From Campylorhamphus procurvoides (Eukaryota > Chordata > Aves > Passeriformes > Dendrocolaptidae): DNA of 64,000 bases. Location: NCBI GenBank assembly GCA_013396655.1, contig WBMV01005981.1:186001-250000 (forward strand), given 5' to 3'. Of the stretch, positions 24,101 through 38,516 are shown one piece after another. Each line of letters starts with the position of its first letter. Position 1 is the stretch's first letter. Under the pieces are notes generated by a model that was not told the DNA's origin, did no database searches, and saw nothing but the letters and a program-made list of their open reading frames with translations. The position numbers were made by a program, and so were the translations under genes.

Positions 24101-27100
24101 ACGGTTCAAGATTTGGCTTGTCTGTTTTCACTTCTTTAAAACTGTATCAGTTGACCTAGCAGTAAATATTATGTGTTTAAAAACTGTTTTGTCTATACTC
24201 TGAAATCCTCATGGTTAATGTAATAAAGCAGACATTTCAGAAAAGAAGAAAATATGGAGATGAAGTCTTTTTATTTATTAACTTTGGTGAACAAAGCAAG
24301 ATATTTTTCTGTTTTAGTGATGTCACTCATGTTTACCACTAATGAATAAGTTGTTCTCAAAACATGTGCAAAATCTTGGAATAAGACTACATATTTCCAG
24401 GGAGTGGGAAGCTGTCATTTTCTTTTGTGTTAAAGAAAGCTGAAACCTATAGTAGTTCAAGTAAATTATCTACCCTTACAAGGATCATAATTTGCTTTTT
24501 TTACTGGGTTTTAAAAGCACCCCAAATACATGAGACATATTTTTTTTTTCCAGGAGTCTGCATGCTGTCTGTCATTCCCATAATATTCATCTCTGCCTTT
24601 TGATGCCTGAAATTTGACTCTCTGATAGCTTTTAGTCTGGAGATGTTCAGTTCTGAGTGCCAGAATAAGTCTGAAGAATCTAAAAACTGCACTGCCCACT
24701 GGCAGTAGAAAACAGAAATGAAAACAATTGTTTATATATTCACCATTTGACAGATGATCAAGTTCAGTCTCGGTAGGGTAAATATGAATTAAATTTTCCA
24801 GGCGACAATTTTGAAGGATATCAGCTAAGTGTAGGCTCCTATTTCAACTACTGTGCATGTTTTCAGCAGTGTTGATGTCTCTTTGGAATCTGGCCCCTAT
24901 AAACTTTCTTGACTATGAATTTCAGAAATGTTATTTTAAACACACCTGTGAAAAAACTTGGAATTTGATCATATCATGTATTAAGATGACTTAGAGTGAT
25001 AAAGATTCTTGTCTTCTACAGCTACTAATAAATGAAATTTACTATTTTAAATCTAACAGGAGAAATCTCTGTTCATCAGTTCTCAACAACTGACTTCCTG
25101 GGATAGGAATGGTAAGCGAATGTAGCTGAAGTGAGGTCTTTTGCCAGTAGCTGTGGAATCTGGGCAAGATAGATAAAGATTTGCCATAACCTGAAATTTG
25201 TCACTGACCTGTACTAAGATTTGGAGGAGAGGAAGCTGTATGAGTGGCTTGCCTGCCCTGAGGCAGGTATTCAGTTGGGAAATAAATTTGTCACATCTTA
25301 ATATTACAGTCAGAGAGGTACAAAAATTTTTTTGTGTCATGATGAAGGGAGAGGGAAAGAGGGAGAGATTCCACTGGAAATGCCATGCCACCTCATTAAG
25401 AGAAGATGTTTTGCTGTAACAAGTAAGCAGAGCAATATTGGCCAGGGAGGAGGGGGGAGGAGGAGGTACCAGTGACTGGAAAAAATAGTGAAATAGCATC
25501 AGGATAAGAGAATTCTAGAAATACCCAAGTCTAACCAAAAGCACTTAATGAAGAAACTCATGAACATGCTCCTCGGACTGGAATGTTTCACTGCAGAGTG
25601 TTTAAATGAAAAATTAGAAGAATGTGAAACTTCCATTTCCAAAAATGTGGTTGTGATTTTTTTTCAGGCATTTGAAAAAAAATACAAAAAATATTTGGGA
25701 TTTTAGACCCATTCCTGAAAACTTGTTACATAAAAAGTTAAAATATTTTTATCATGCTTGCAAACTTAAAGTGATGCATATAGCAAGAAGCATTTGTCAT
25801 ATAATTTAACGTTTGTATGAAAAGTAATTTTAAAATTTTAAATTAAAATTAAAAACTTGATACCCTGAATACTTCAGATTCAGGAAAAAAAAGTGTACTT
25901 GGCAACTTCTTTGTTTATATGAGAAAAGAAAACAATGTCCCTAAATGACCAAAAATGTCAGACTAAGAAAAATTAAGCTTAACTGAGCCTGAATATGCAC
26001 AGCAAAAAGAGGCTATAAAAGCCTTAATACACAGTGTGGGAAGATTCGTTGAATAAATGTAAAGGCTTTCTGCTAATTTTTTTAACCCATTTTCCAGATT
26101 GTTTAAAATCTAAATCAGTCACCACAAATAAAATCATGAGTATGTGCTTCATCTTCAAAAGGAAAGTCTTTCTGAGGTTTCTCAGGTCATTTAAACAGAA
26201 AGATGTAAAAACCACCAAATTTTTGTCTTCTTTGAAGAAGCCTAGATTGTGAAAAATGCAGAGAAAGAAATAAGTCAAGAGAGTTCATCTTTCTCACCTA
26301 CTTCCTTCACATTCCATCTATACACGGTTATATTTCTAATACATGTTCATAAACCCTCTTTTGAAGCTACTAATTTTCCTGAAGGATGTTTAAATGCATT
26401 GGTCAGGAAGATCTTCTGACCTTAAGATTTTATTTTTTTTTATGTCCAGTCCATGCTAATTGTCCAACAGTAAGTGAAGAATGCAGAATTGACAGTGTTG
26501 AGAATGGCCATCATGTCGCATTTTATCCATATTCTGCTTCCCTGTAACTGTTTCAGCTGCTGTCCTTGGAGGGTGAGATTTTCTGTTTGCCTACCACCTG
26601 AAGGTTAATATGTGTTGACTTGATCTAAAGTTTGAATACAGCCTTGTTAACTGAAATGTCTTTGAAGAAACATATCTGCCATCTTGGTTGCTTAAAACAA
26701 ATTTTTAAAAGAAACACAAAACAAACAAACAATCAAAAGCCAGACAAAAATCAACATGAAAATGAAGAAGGGCTTGCCCAAATCTTGCTGGCAGACAACT
26801 GAAAATAGAGAAATGAAAAAAGGTTAACACTAGTGCTGAGCAAGCTGAAGAGTGCACATCTTTCACTGAACCTTGGGGCAGGATTGGGCATGAAGAGACA
26901 GATACTGTGTCACTTGCTAACATAGCTTTGAATTATTAATCACATTACCTATCTCTGTGCATCTTGAGCCTGCAGTTAGTCTGAAAGGGAAATATCTCTC
27001 TCTCCTAGCCTTTTGCAAAACTGAAAGCAGTAGAGAGGAAACAGTTTACAATAACAGCAAGCACCCTCCGTGGCAGCATAGCAAATGATGGGTCTCTGCG

Positions 27101-28065
27101 TGTGAAATGAGAAGGACGTGCATGATTGGTTTTCACTGTTGTCAAACATTCTTTCAGCTAGACATGGTCTCCTGACCCACACTGCATAATGATTTTCCAG
27201 TTCCTGATGTGTATGTATAGCTAAGTCCAGAACTTCTTGCTGTCATGGTTGTTTCAGCACACCATCAGAATCCAGGTAAAAGTCACACATTTTTAACAGC
27301 TTCTAGATGGGTCACTGTGCAGGTCTGAGTACACAGTTCCCATCGTGGGACTAACCTGGTCATGTGCCAAGAGCTTGCAATCAGTAATCTGCAGAAGGAG
27401 GTGTAATGTTATGCTGACTGAGAGAGTTATGGTGAAATCACTGAACCTCTGTGATAAGAACGAGCATCTGTAATGGATAACGTGATACCACATGAATCTC
27501 TTTATTGATATCTGAATATGAAGAAAGAATCACTACAAAGTTACAGTGGCATAAATTATCCCTTTTGGGGTTTGTTATGTTCCTTTGAACACGTGACCTG
27601 CTCCCTTGTGAGCAGTGTGCTGCTCTGGCAGTTTCAGCCCTAGGTCTAGCTCTGGTAGTGACACTGACTTTTCCTCTGTCTTTTCCATTAGGTTTCTCAT
27701 TCTCTGCTCTACCTGTGGAACAGGCTTTTAAGGCTTTTGTTTCATGTTGAGTCATTATATCTTATTTTAAGGATGGATAGAGAGATTTCCTTTTATCATG
27801 CTTCACAAAATGTGAAATTGTGTTCCATACAAAAAATAATCACCATCTCTTGAAATAAAAAAAAAAAAGCAAAATAACTATATACATATAATATAGAAAA
27901 AATATGTAAAAATACATATGATAAGCATTTTAAAATGTAATGTTATTTATCAATTGAAGTTTGAGGGATTAAATAGCAAAACTGAAATATCCGTTCATGT
28001 CCTAGTCTTAATTGTTGTCATTTATCAAAACAAAACCAAAGAGCATTATAAAAAATAGGGGACTC
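21184..28065. other. Unique sequence, no gene seen
   Basis: Nearly 7 kb without a recognisable repeat family, RNA gene or coding exon. Open frames reach 138 codons (25083-25499, minus) but are overlapped by frames on the other strand and carry no domain. A G-rich purine run lies at 25445-25466. The 25820-25860 part is almost pure A/T. Confidence 0.5.
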
Positions 28066-28113
28066 TATCAAAAAATAGCTGTATCAAAAGGTAGCTGTAT
28101 CAAGAGGTTTGAT
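28066..28113. repeat. Three imperfect 16-bp tandem units
   Basis: Units begin TATCAAAAAATAGCTG (28066), TATCAAAAGGTAGCTG (28082) and TATCAAGAGGTTTGAT (28098), the last most diverged. This is a small local duplication array. Confidence 0.8.
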
Positions 28114-28233
28114 TTTTGTAATTTAAATGCCAGTAAGACCAGCATTTTCATGATTTTTTTTGTTTGTTTTTAAAAAATGCAGAAACCTTGCAGCCACTTT
28201 GTTAAGTGAAAAAGGTAAAATATTCTGCTAGAT

Positions 28234-28267
28234 ACTGCTGAATTATTGTTACTGCTGAATTATTGCT
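28234..28267. repeat. Two 17-bp tandem units
   Basis: ACTGCTGAATTATTGTT is followed directly by ACTGCTGAATTATTGCT (16 of 17 identical), then a degraded partial third unit (AAATTATTTGCTACTG). A recent local duplication. Confidence 0.85.
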
Positions 28268-30050
28268 AAATTATTTGCTACTGCAAAACCATGCAAACAA
28301 GCAGCAATCTGTTCCTGGAAAATGCATTCTACTCCATATATGCCAGAGATGCACATCTGTCTGTGTAGACAGGTGCGCACACTGGATCTTCAGACGTGAT
28401 GGTGCATTAAGCAATTTTTCTAGAGTGACAGCAACAAAGTAGGTCATTACTCTGTTATTAACAGAGCCAGAAGGTCTGCAACTACGATCTTCATTTATAC
28501 TAAATTTTTGCTTTTTGTTAACAAGTTCTTCAAAATAAAATGACTGAAAAAATGGCCAGAAAACAAAAGATCACACACTGAGCAGGGGAAAAATATCACA
28601 ACAACCTGTTCCCCCAAAAAAGCCAAAAAGCAGAACTAAAAGGAATGCAGCAGGTAATATAGTCAAATATGCACAAGTGCAAGTAATCCATACATTACAG
28701 AATGGAACAAGCAGCTATAGGCATTGTTTTAATTATGGCAAATCCTCTGAGAACCCTCTCACTGTATATGGCTAGCGGCTACCAGCACCTCTGGATTCAC
28801 AGTCACAGTTGTACAGAAAGGAGTAACATATGTTCTTAAGCACAAAGAGTCACAACCTTCTTGTGGCCGGTCATATAAGACAAGTGCCACAAAAGACCTG
28901 AGAATTTAAGTCTGGGATCAAAATTGAAGTTCTCAAAGCCTTCATTAAGTTGCTGGCAGTTTTCACAACATTTAAATACTTACATCTAGGAAGTCTGTGG
29001 CACTAATGCACTTTGAAAGTATCTATGCTTCTAGTACTAAGGGTTCTATACACATTCATGCAAGTCCAACAAAGCTCACACGTTTAATCATCTGAGTTGG
29101 TAGACATACTCATATCCTCAAATAATGACTCAGGTTATTCATACCCCTAAATCAGAATCCTGAGAGGATATAGGGATCTTTCAAAAAATGCAAAATAAAT
29201 TTTAGGTTTGTCCCTGTCCTCAGAATTTCTTGCTCACACAGTCTGTCTTGCAGATATTGTGGATTCCTCCCTGAGACACTTCAGCTTTTCTACAGGCGAA
29301 CTGCAGTCTGCTCAAGAGCTGAGTGGCTCACGGTCTTGAGGCCAGTTTTAAGCAACAGGGCTGAATAAATGCCTAAATCCCTAACAGAAGCAGGACTTGA
29401 CATAAATAAAGCACATTTTGTGTCAGTGATGGGGGGCAGGGGAAAGGAATCAACATGACACCTATGGAAAAACATGAAGTCATCATCAGGGTTCAGGTAA
29501 GAATGCAGAGAGCTTTGGGGTTCAAGTCTTAATCAGGAAGTGCAATTATATCTTCGTGACCAGTATTAAAGCAAAACATTTGGCTGAGAAAATGAGGAAA
29601 CTGCAGGAAACAAAAATGGCTGAGGGGAAGTTCCTGCTCCATGGAATTACAATATGACTTTGGTTCAACCCTCCAAAACTACGCAGTCCCTAACACCACT
29701 TCTGAAGAGCATAAAGATCAATGCTGGACACCTAATCATTAAGAAATCATCCCATTGTACTCTTACAGAACTAGCAGGTAGCCTTTGCAATCTATATCTT
29801 CAAATTAGTACAGATAGATGCTTAGTCAATGAAAGGTGAAGTGAGTTTGGTCCTGATACTCTTTATCTTCCCAAAACTCTGGCTATCAAAGAATAATGAG
29901 CTCTTTTGGCATTGGAAGCTATCTTTATGCTCTAGCTATATCTTGCTGGCATTAGTTAACATTACTCTACTGACTTACTGGAGCATTATCAGTCTAATCA
30001 AAATGGAAATTTGTTCTGTTAGTTTAGAAATAGAAGCAGTATCTCCTGAT
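28268..30050. other. Unique sequence, no gene seen
   Basis: No recognisable repeat or gene; open frames up to 61 codons are uninformative. Confidence 0.5.
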
Positions 30051-30098
30051 AACACACACACACTCATATAAATATATATATATATATGTATACATATG
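30051..30098. repeat. (AC)n-(AT)n microsatellite
   Basis: A short AC repeat runs into an AT repeat of about 18 bases and ends TGTATACATATG. Simple sequence only. Confidence 0.9.
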
Positions 30099-33000
30099 AC
30101 TTGGTAGATGGTTGAGTCAGTTTAACTGAAATTAGTTGTGTATTTGCTGTGTAATTTGCACACTGGAATTAAAAAGTACATGAAAAATTTTACATAAAGA
30201 TGTTAGTCTATTATTTAGGTTAAAAAGTGTATTTAATTTATTAATGTAATATACACAAATATAAATGCCAGAGTTTAGTAAAAGAGACAGAACATGAATG
30301 AGAAAAGTCTGTTCCTGTATATGTTGATTCATGGAACATATTGAAGATCATAGCTTTCACACCTTGTGAAGCTTTTTTCTCACTTTAAAAATGTGCTGTG
30401 ATATACAAAGAATAAATAGGTCATAATGGTGTCTAGAGACCAGCTTTGGCACTCACTGCAATCTCAGAGATAGAAGCACACAAATATAACTTTTGTAAAT
30501 AGAAGCTTTTGTTCCTGCTGACCTACCTGAGGGATACACTTGTTGTGAGTGTTCTTCATTTGGAACTTTTGTGATGTAGAAAAATCAGAATTTGCTTTTA
30601 GGTAGCTAAATGGAAAATTAAAAGTTTTGAATATTACCAGCTAGAATACATATACTTTAAGGAAATATGAGTTACTCTGCTGAAGCAAAATATGTTGTTA
30701 TCTCCTCACTTTCACCTGGCTGATGTTTTGTTGCAAACTCTGTTACTCTGGGACTCAAAAGCCATACTGAATTGCATTTTAATGAGGTATTTCACTTATT
30801 TGGATCCTGTTGTAGGCAGGTGAAAGAATACATCATAATGGATGTATTCAATATTATTTAACTGTGAATTAGAATGTGCTTGAGATACTTTAGAAAATAA
30901 TTACCAGATTCAAATTTAAAAGGAAGACATTCTCAACTAATGAGCTTTCAGTGTGCCATGAGTGATGAAATACAGCTGTCCTGCAAAATGAGGTTAAATA
31001 CTAAGGGACAGGAATGACAGAAGAGGCAATAATGCACCTAGCAGAATGATTTAAGGAGGAACAAAGATGGAACTGCCACACCAGAATCTTTACCTTCATA
31101 ACATGCCTTCTGAAGCTAAGCTACTTTTTCCATTTGCTGCCATATGTGTTACAGAAATCAAGATTCACAGTCCGTAGAAAAATGTGAATTGTAACATATG
31201 AATCATGAATATTTAATTGTAATTTCTCATGGTTTTTTTCATGGACAGTTGACAATTATTTCACAAGATGGATTTTTCCCTGAGTGAAAACAAAAGCCTG
31301 CAACAGCTGAATATATCTGATAACTGCTGACAGAAGTGTTTGGGGATTCTCAGGCTGCTATGCAGAAATGTTAGACATGTCATTTTTCAGTTGTGATTCT
31401 GGATTCACTTTGAAGACAATTTGCAACATGTAAGAACCAAGGCTTATATAGTTGCATGCTTTACCCATGTGTGTATGTACATATATGGAGTAAGACATAC
31501 TCCAAAACTTTTAGAAACCTCCCCAGAATTTATATTTTGGTACAGTGGAAGACCCACCCAAACAGGGATTCGTTAAGGATGAGTGAAAAGCCTCAGTTCC
31601 TTGACCTGACTCACTGTCTCACTGTTCCACATGGTCCAGCACAAGTGAGGTTAACATAAAATCATTTGTAGGGGAAAACACCTCTGCAAAAAAGATGCTG
31701 CCCATACAGGAGGCACTGTAGAAAGCTCTCCTGCTTTGAATTGAACAGTCTTTAGGCACCTACAGCCTCACATGTGCAATTTACCAATTCTCTAAAACAT
31801 ATTTTTTCTGGTAATTCTATTAAAGGCTGAGTTCTGTGTCAACTTTTAGAGATGTGCAGGAAATGTGAACTGAAAATCCATATCCTTGGGTTAGAAAGCT
31901 CTGGTGAGACACTGGGAGAAGTTAAAGAACATAGGAGTTGAATAAACAACCTCTGATTTGATACACCTGGAAATACAGGTTTGAATTTTGGTCCAGGCTT
32001 TCTTCAGCTTAAGAATGGTACTAATGGGCTATAAAACTATATTAAAGCCAATTTAGATGAAGCACTTTTATAACAAACTTGGCTTTGAGTAAGCATGAGA
32101 AGAAATAGACCTATCCTTCAATTCTTTCTTTCTGAAGCCCTGTGGCATAAGAAGGGACCAGGGAGTGATCTGGGATTTGGCCTAAACATGAAAGTGGGCT
32201 AGCAGCTGCTGAGAAGGTAGGTCAGCAGAAATCCTTTGCTGCTCCTAAAAAGGTATGTTGTTTATAAAGTTTGCAAATTTCATTAGTGTCTCGTTTTGGG
32301 GCCCTTGAGATATATAATCAGAAAACATCCTTAGCGAGTTAGAGTAAGTCAATATTGTCCATAGTCATCACCTCCCCACTCCACATAATGACAGAAACAG
32401 CCATTGCAGTCATTCAGCCTGATCTTCTGCCTAATGCAGGCTGTAGGACTCCCTTGAAGGTTTAACATCCCTATGAGCTTCTCACCATAAAACTTTAAAA
32501 CCACATCAAGCCTCCATTTGGCCTGATATATTGTTATTTCTATTAATATCGTATCTGGAAATTGCAACTGAGATAAGGTGCCAGGCAAAGTACAAAAGGG
32601 CTTGAGTCATCTGACATAACTTTATCTGTCTGTAGTTTAATATCTGATTTAAAGTGTTGTCATCAGGAAGAAGTAGTGAGAATAATGTCCAGACAGCAAT
32701 TAATATTATTCCAGGCTTTGACAAGGAAGATGAATCATCCTCTAAAAGTCACTCTTTCTCTCTTTCTGTTAAATGTACAGGGAACCTGGAAAACTAACTG
32801 CAATGAGATTTCTCACTTTTAGAAGGCTAATATATAATGAAGTAAGTCTCATCTCATTGCCTACAAAAACTTACAATTTAAATGAAATAGACCAGAGGTA
32901 GGAAGAACAAAAATTATACAGAGATGAGAAGTGATTTACCTAGAATAAGATAATTGCTTTCCCATGTGATTCTTCAGAGAAGACTATCATCTTTTGGCCT

Positions 33001-35859
33001 CTTCATTGGGTTTTTTTGAAGAATGTCATACAATAAGACCTAACAAACAGTTTGCCCTTCATTTTGTCTCCTCCACAATTAAGTAATAAGATGAACAGTC
33101 AGTTTTCACAACTTTTGCACAGTTTTCAAATATAACATGTTACTTTCCAGGTGAAATAGGTGGAACTGAATGAAGCATAGTAACTTGCTCAGTTTACTGT
33201 AGTGTTGTTAAACTTTTACTATTACTATGTGGGATTTTCAAAGTAGTCTCCAAAATTATTTCCAAAAGGCATTTCCAGTTATGTTGTAGATAATGGAGTA
33301 AGACTTAAGTAATCTTCTTGGCTCTCTGCTTTCTCACAGAATATTTAAATATAAAAATACATATTTTCACTGCACGTGACAACTTCAGTCTCAAAGCCTC
33401 ACTTGGTGCTTAGTGAAGTAAAATGAAAAAAAAATCCTCAAATTTATGTCATTGACCCTTGAAAGATGAGATTTTATGTGTCTTCAAAAATTCATAGTTT
33501 TTTTTTTTTTTATATGAGCTTAATCACAAAACTTAGGGGGACAAATTTTCTAAACTGAAATAATAAAAGGTATGAAACAGCTCTCTGTAATGTCAAATAA
33601 ACCCTTGACAGAAAATACAATTTCTTCGTAAAACGCTAAAGAAATCTAATACTATTCTGAATGTGTCATCAAACTACTTTTTCAGGACTGATACATAGAT
33701 TGAAAAAAGAATGATGAGGAGTATTCATGCAAACATCAAAAATCCAAAATAACTTTATTCATCCATTAAGGTATCTTATCAGCCAGAATGGATGCTCCAG
33801 TAAACATGTGTGCTGAAGACATAACTTCATTAATAAAAACACACAACTTGCAAACAAAGGTACAGAAACCTTATCAAATGAATTATAATATTGTATAAAT
33901 CAATTGTGTCCTTGTCTGGAATACTATGTTCAACAGAAGAAGTTGTAACAAAAATAGTTGGACTTGTGTGGAATATTAGTGATCAATGTTACTGAAAATA
34001 TAGCATTTGGGTACATAAGATACACAAAAGAGCCCACAAACACACAACTACTTACTGAAAATACAAATCACTTTCTGGCTTGCATAAAACAGGAATTTGT
34101 TCCAGCTGTGCTTATATTGCTGTAACTTTTGTTTCCTCTAAATTGTTTGGCCATGTAATTCATGTAAGACTTCTTGTAAGAAAAGGAATTTTAATAAAAG
34201 TACATAAACAAAAAAAAATCAAGAAAACGTGATTGAATATCAAGGTTATTAGCTTTTATCAGCAACATAGTTTCAACAAGTTGTTTAAGAACTGCCTGCA
34301 TAGTTCATAGTTTCCAGGTAGTGTTGTCCAACTGTTTTTGGTTTTAGAGGTCTGGCCCTGAGTGGAAGCTACTTAGTCATTCCTAGTGCAATGCTGAGTG
34401 CATGAGACAGGTCTCTGAGAGCACGTAGCTGGCAAGCTCATTAAGGAGTATGAAATCAGATCATTTCAGTGCTATTCTGATGGTATCTCAGATGTAAGCA
34501 TATAAAACAGTGCAATGTGTTTGAGCTTACATTGGTTTGCTAGTATTGGCTAAATAAGTATCTGGACACAGAAATATCAGCATTCATTGCCTTCATCAAA
34601 CTACAGCCCAGGGGTAGTTTGGAGGATGTTGGCAGCAGGGAGGAATCCATTACAATTTTTACAACATCTCTTTCCTCAGCAACCTGTGACTCACAGATCT
34701 TGTTTTGATTTTCTCCTTCACAGCAGCCAATTTAGAGATAGGAAACCTCTGACCCAAATAAAAGCAACTATTTCTAGATGTTTGATGGCATTTAGCTAGA
34801 GTCTTATGCTGTTTCCCTCAGGCAAGAAGTCTCTCAGCTCTGTAGTAAACACTGGTGCTTCTCCTCTGAACTCTTCGGCTCTTGCGTACCTGCCCTGGAG
34901 CTACCAGCAGGATCCCAGGCTTCCTCCTTCAGTGTCTGATGGAGACGGGACGTGACACAGCTGTGGGGGCAGCAACACTCTTGCAGAGTACAAAGTAGAA
35001 CAATTCAGTGGTAGAATCCAGAAACATCCTCAGGCTGCTGCTGGACACCTCTCTTCCAGTGTAGGTCTCGTCTTCCCAATACAGGGGAGTAGCCACCCAC
35101 TAAGAGCTGAACTACAGGAGCACAGCTTGAGGCAGGACTTTGCCACAGCAGACTGTGCTGCGAATCCCAATGAATTATCAGTGGAACAGTCCAAGGTTAA
35201 GCAATGTATCTGCAGGGACTTGGGTGTTTCTTATCCTTACATACATATCTATACATGTATATATGTGTGGATGTTTATATTCGCACAGCTGTGCATACTA
35301 ATTTACAAGCTAAAAAATGGGGTTTGTAGAGAAGAGTTCTGTATTCAACCTGATCTCAGAAATCACCAAAAGGTGGGTTAGGAGAGTTTAGAAATTGCCA
35401 CAACATGAAAGGTTTGGTGGAGGTTTATTCAGAGTGTGCCAATTCAGTATTTCCTTTAGGAAATTTAGAGCAAAATTAAATCTTCTAAACTTTTACTTTA
35501 TTGAAAAAATAGGGATAAAACTCCAATGCTTTAGACCAAACAAAATCCCATATAAAAAAAAGGCTGGGCAGCTATCCCTTGTTACAACACCTGGAACACT
35601 GTGGTACACTCTGTGAATTCAGAAAAAGCCAGAAGGAAAGCAATAGTCTCAGAAGGATACATATCCTATAATGCTCACAGTATGCTGCTTAGCTAGTAGG
35701 GAACTGGGCTTTCCCTCAGGTAAAGAGAGCTAATAGTCTGAGTTGGGCAAAGTAGGAATTTGGGAGTTCCTGTTGAATCCTGAACCTCGGAGGATGATGG
35801 ACCTCTGTAAGATGTGAGCTCCAAAGAATGGATAGCTCTTGAGTTGATACCAGCACTAC
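30099..35859. other. Unique AT-rich sequence, no gene seen
   Basis: Open frames of 60-84 codons only, poly-T at 33500-33512 and poly-A patches. No mobile element, RNA gene or exon is recognised. The 34860-35120 part is somewhat GC-richer without identifiable content. Confidence 0.5.
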
Positions 35860-36070
35860 TGGCTCTGTAGCACTCACATTATTGTTTCAACAATATCTGA
35901 GGGCCAGACAACTATTAATCTTGGAGCTGGAGTGCTTGCTGTTGTTATCTGCCGCCAGCTTTATTTGCTGTCAGGTTTCTTGAACTGGTGTTCCTGCAAA
36001 GCTCTGAGGACACGTAAGACAATCATTAGTGTTGGAAATGAGGCTTTAAAATTCCTGCTATTAAAACAAT
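35860..36070. promoter_or_regulatory. Candidate conserved non-coding element with paired SOX-like sites
   Basis: ATTGTTTCAACAAT (35881-35894) is two inverted SOX-type hexamers (ATTGTT and AACAAT) separated by 2 bp. Further on are ACTATTAATC, GTTATCTGCCGCCAGC and ACAATCATTAG motifs in non-repetitive DNA. This is the motif content of a developmental enhancer, but no conservation data are available to me. Confidence 0.22.
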
Positions 36071-38334
36071 TCATTCAGTAGTCCATTTTTGTAATATTGT
36101 TTTTGAAAAGAGTTGGTGTTTAAATTTTACATCTGTCTGTAAGACCTAATGTATGTACCCAATCAGTAACCCGTGTTGGTCACTAATGGTTTCACAGTAT
36201 AGACGAAAAAATTTTCTCTCATAAAAGAAGAAAAAACAAGTCATGGAATGATGTACATATATGTGTAAAAAAGGACATGAAACAACATAGGAGCCTGACC
36301 CATTGTATTTCAACACAGAATTGCAAAAGCAGATATATATTTTTCATGAAGAACCATGGTAAAGTTCTTGTCTAATATTTCTCTTAAAAGTGTTTCAAAT
36401 ATCATTCATTGAATTTTATGTTATTCATTTTTCTGCACATCTTAAGGTCAGCTGGGAACTACTAGCAATTATTTATCAGAGTTTAGAACAGTAATTAAGT
36501 TGAATTGTTTAACATATTCCTCATGACTGGAGTTTTGACCTCTGTTCCAGAAATGAGTCACACTGAACAGTTTAAAGAGAAGGATGTGTTAGATATAAAT
36601 ATATGATATTGTCTCATTATCTTCCTTCCTCATTAATGCCAGCAATTAATCCATATTTAAGGTATTAGTATCTCATTTCTCTAGATTCTGAATGTCGTGA
36701 TTAGTCCTCTTTGACTCCATGGTTCTATATTCTGCTGAGCAGAAAATTACGAAGTATGTAAATATTTAAATGTATGGAAGATTCTTATTTGCTGGCTCTG
36801 TATGGTCAGTATTGCATACTGTACACTACCTTTTTCTTTTTTAATGTTTATTACTTTGTTATTTTGTATCCCTGTTTAATCTAAATCAAACTCATCAGTA
36901 TCCCTCACAGTTTCCTAATTCGTTTAATTCTCTCACCACACTGGAACATACTGATCCCGTCCTTTCTCCTCCTATCCAACCTAAAAGAAATTTCTGAGGA
37001 CTGAATGCTTGGCTTATTTTCAAAGCTTAACACATCTAGATCAAAATCTTCCCAATATAATGCAGGGTATTGCTTAGAACTAAACTTTTATAGACCGAAA
37101 ATGGTCTATCCTTTTTCTAATATTTTAATCAATTTAAAAGACAAAAAGGTCTTTTATTTTTCCTCTACTTTCCTCTTTTTAGAAGCGAAACAGGAAGGAA
37201 GGGAAGGAAGTCATAAGAGTAAACAAGAGTATTTATATAAACAACATATATGTTTTTATATAAATAAAAACATTTCAAAACATGCTTTGAAAAAGTCCTC
37301 TGTGTAATACTGATGAAAAATAAAAGTAATGTCTGTCTTCATTATTTGTGCAAATGAATTAGTGAATTTTCTGAAAAACTTCGGCGAATTCTAACCTGAT
37401 ACTGGGGAGCAGTTTTCATTTCTTCTTGTTTTTAGTATGCTGCAACTGGAAGAGGACATCGATTGACCATCACTGAACCATTTCCTCTCCAACACAAAAT
37501 GTGGGAAAACTTGTTTGAATTTTCCTTTGAAACAAATTGAGAGAGGATCTTGATAGCCCTGGCGTGTTCCATACAGTCTTTATCAAGAACAGAATGTTTG
37601 CATTTTCCACTCAAAATGACTATTCCCTATTTTTTCCCCGTGTTCTGTGACAGCAGCCTCTGTTCTTAATCAGACCTGACTCTTCCACATACCAGGTTCT
37701 CTAGCTCCCTTTTAAAAACTGAGTCATTAGACCACAAGATGATAAGCACTTATACTAATTCAATTTGCATCTGCTAATGTTCTTTTATTTTTAAAAAGAA
37801 TGTGTTTCTCCTCATATTGTCATCTCACAATGCAGTAACTGCCTGCTTTTGGCCAGTGACAAGAGCTTTCTGCTGGTTGCTTTATTTTAGCAAGGTTTAG
37901 AGATGGATGTGAATAAGAAAGGACTTCTGTCTCTTCATCTGTTTGTCCCACTCTTTTTGCAAAATAAAGGCCATCTGGATTTTATTTTGCACTGAAGAAT
38001 GTACAGCATGTACAGAATTTGTTTTCCATGTGAGAGACAGCATTCAGTTACAACTGCTTGGATTGTAAGCCTGCAAATGTTTGTGGCAAAATACCTGGCT
38101 TCAAGCTCTGCTTTCGAAAAAGAAATGTGAGCTAAGCTTGATCTTGTGGGTGAAAGGGAGGAGGGGTAGATGCCATGTTGGAGAGCCTGAGAGTTTTGAA
38201 TAACCCACATGCTGCCCTGAACTTTACTTGGCCCATCTTAATCACATGTAGACTCCTATAACGATGTGGCAGTTCGGGTGAGAATAGTTCAAAACCCTAA
38301 ATAAGGCATATAATTGCTTTAAGCTGGGAGCAGG
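36071..38334. other. Unique AT-rich sequence, no gene seen
   Basis: A 100-codon open frame at 37005-37307 has no recognisable domain and lies in AT-rich DNA. A short GGAAG-type run lies at 37189-37210. No mobile element is recognised. Confidence 0.5.
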
Positions 38335-38382
38335 GGAAAAAAAAGAAAAAAAAAAGAAAAGAAAAAGAAAAAATCTAAAAAG
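38335..38382. repeat. A-rich (AAAAG)n-like tract
   Basis: Purine-only run of A with regularly spaced G. Low-complexity DNA. Confidence 0.85.
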
Positions 38383-38516
38383 GAACTTGAGGAAAGCATA
38401 AATTTAGCCTGTGGTGTACTGTGTACTCAACATGTGCTGGCAGAGAGGGTGGGGTTTGTTATTGTGAACTTCTCTGCTTTGCAATAACAACTCTCCCAGC
38501 AGTCATTGCCCTAGCA

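Noticed and set aside
25445..25466. Possible G-quadruplex
   Set aside because: Only two runs of three or more G; a stable three-tetrad quadruplex is not supported.
25083..25499. 138-codon minus-strand open frame
   Set aside because: Overlapped by a plus-strand frame, contains a proline run coded by a purine-rich tract, and shows no domain.
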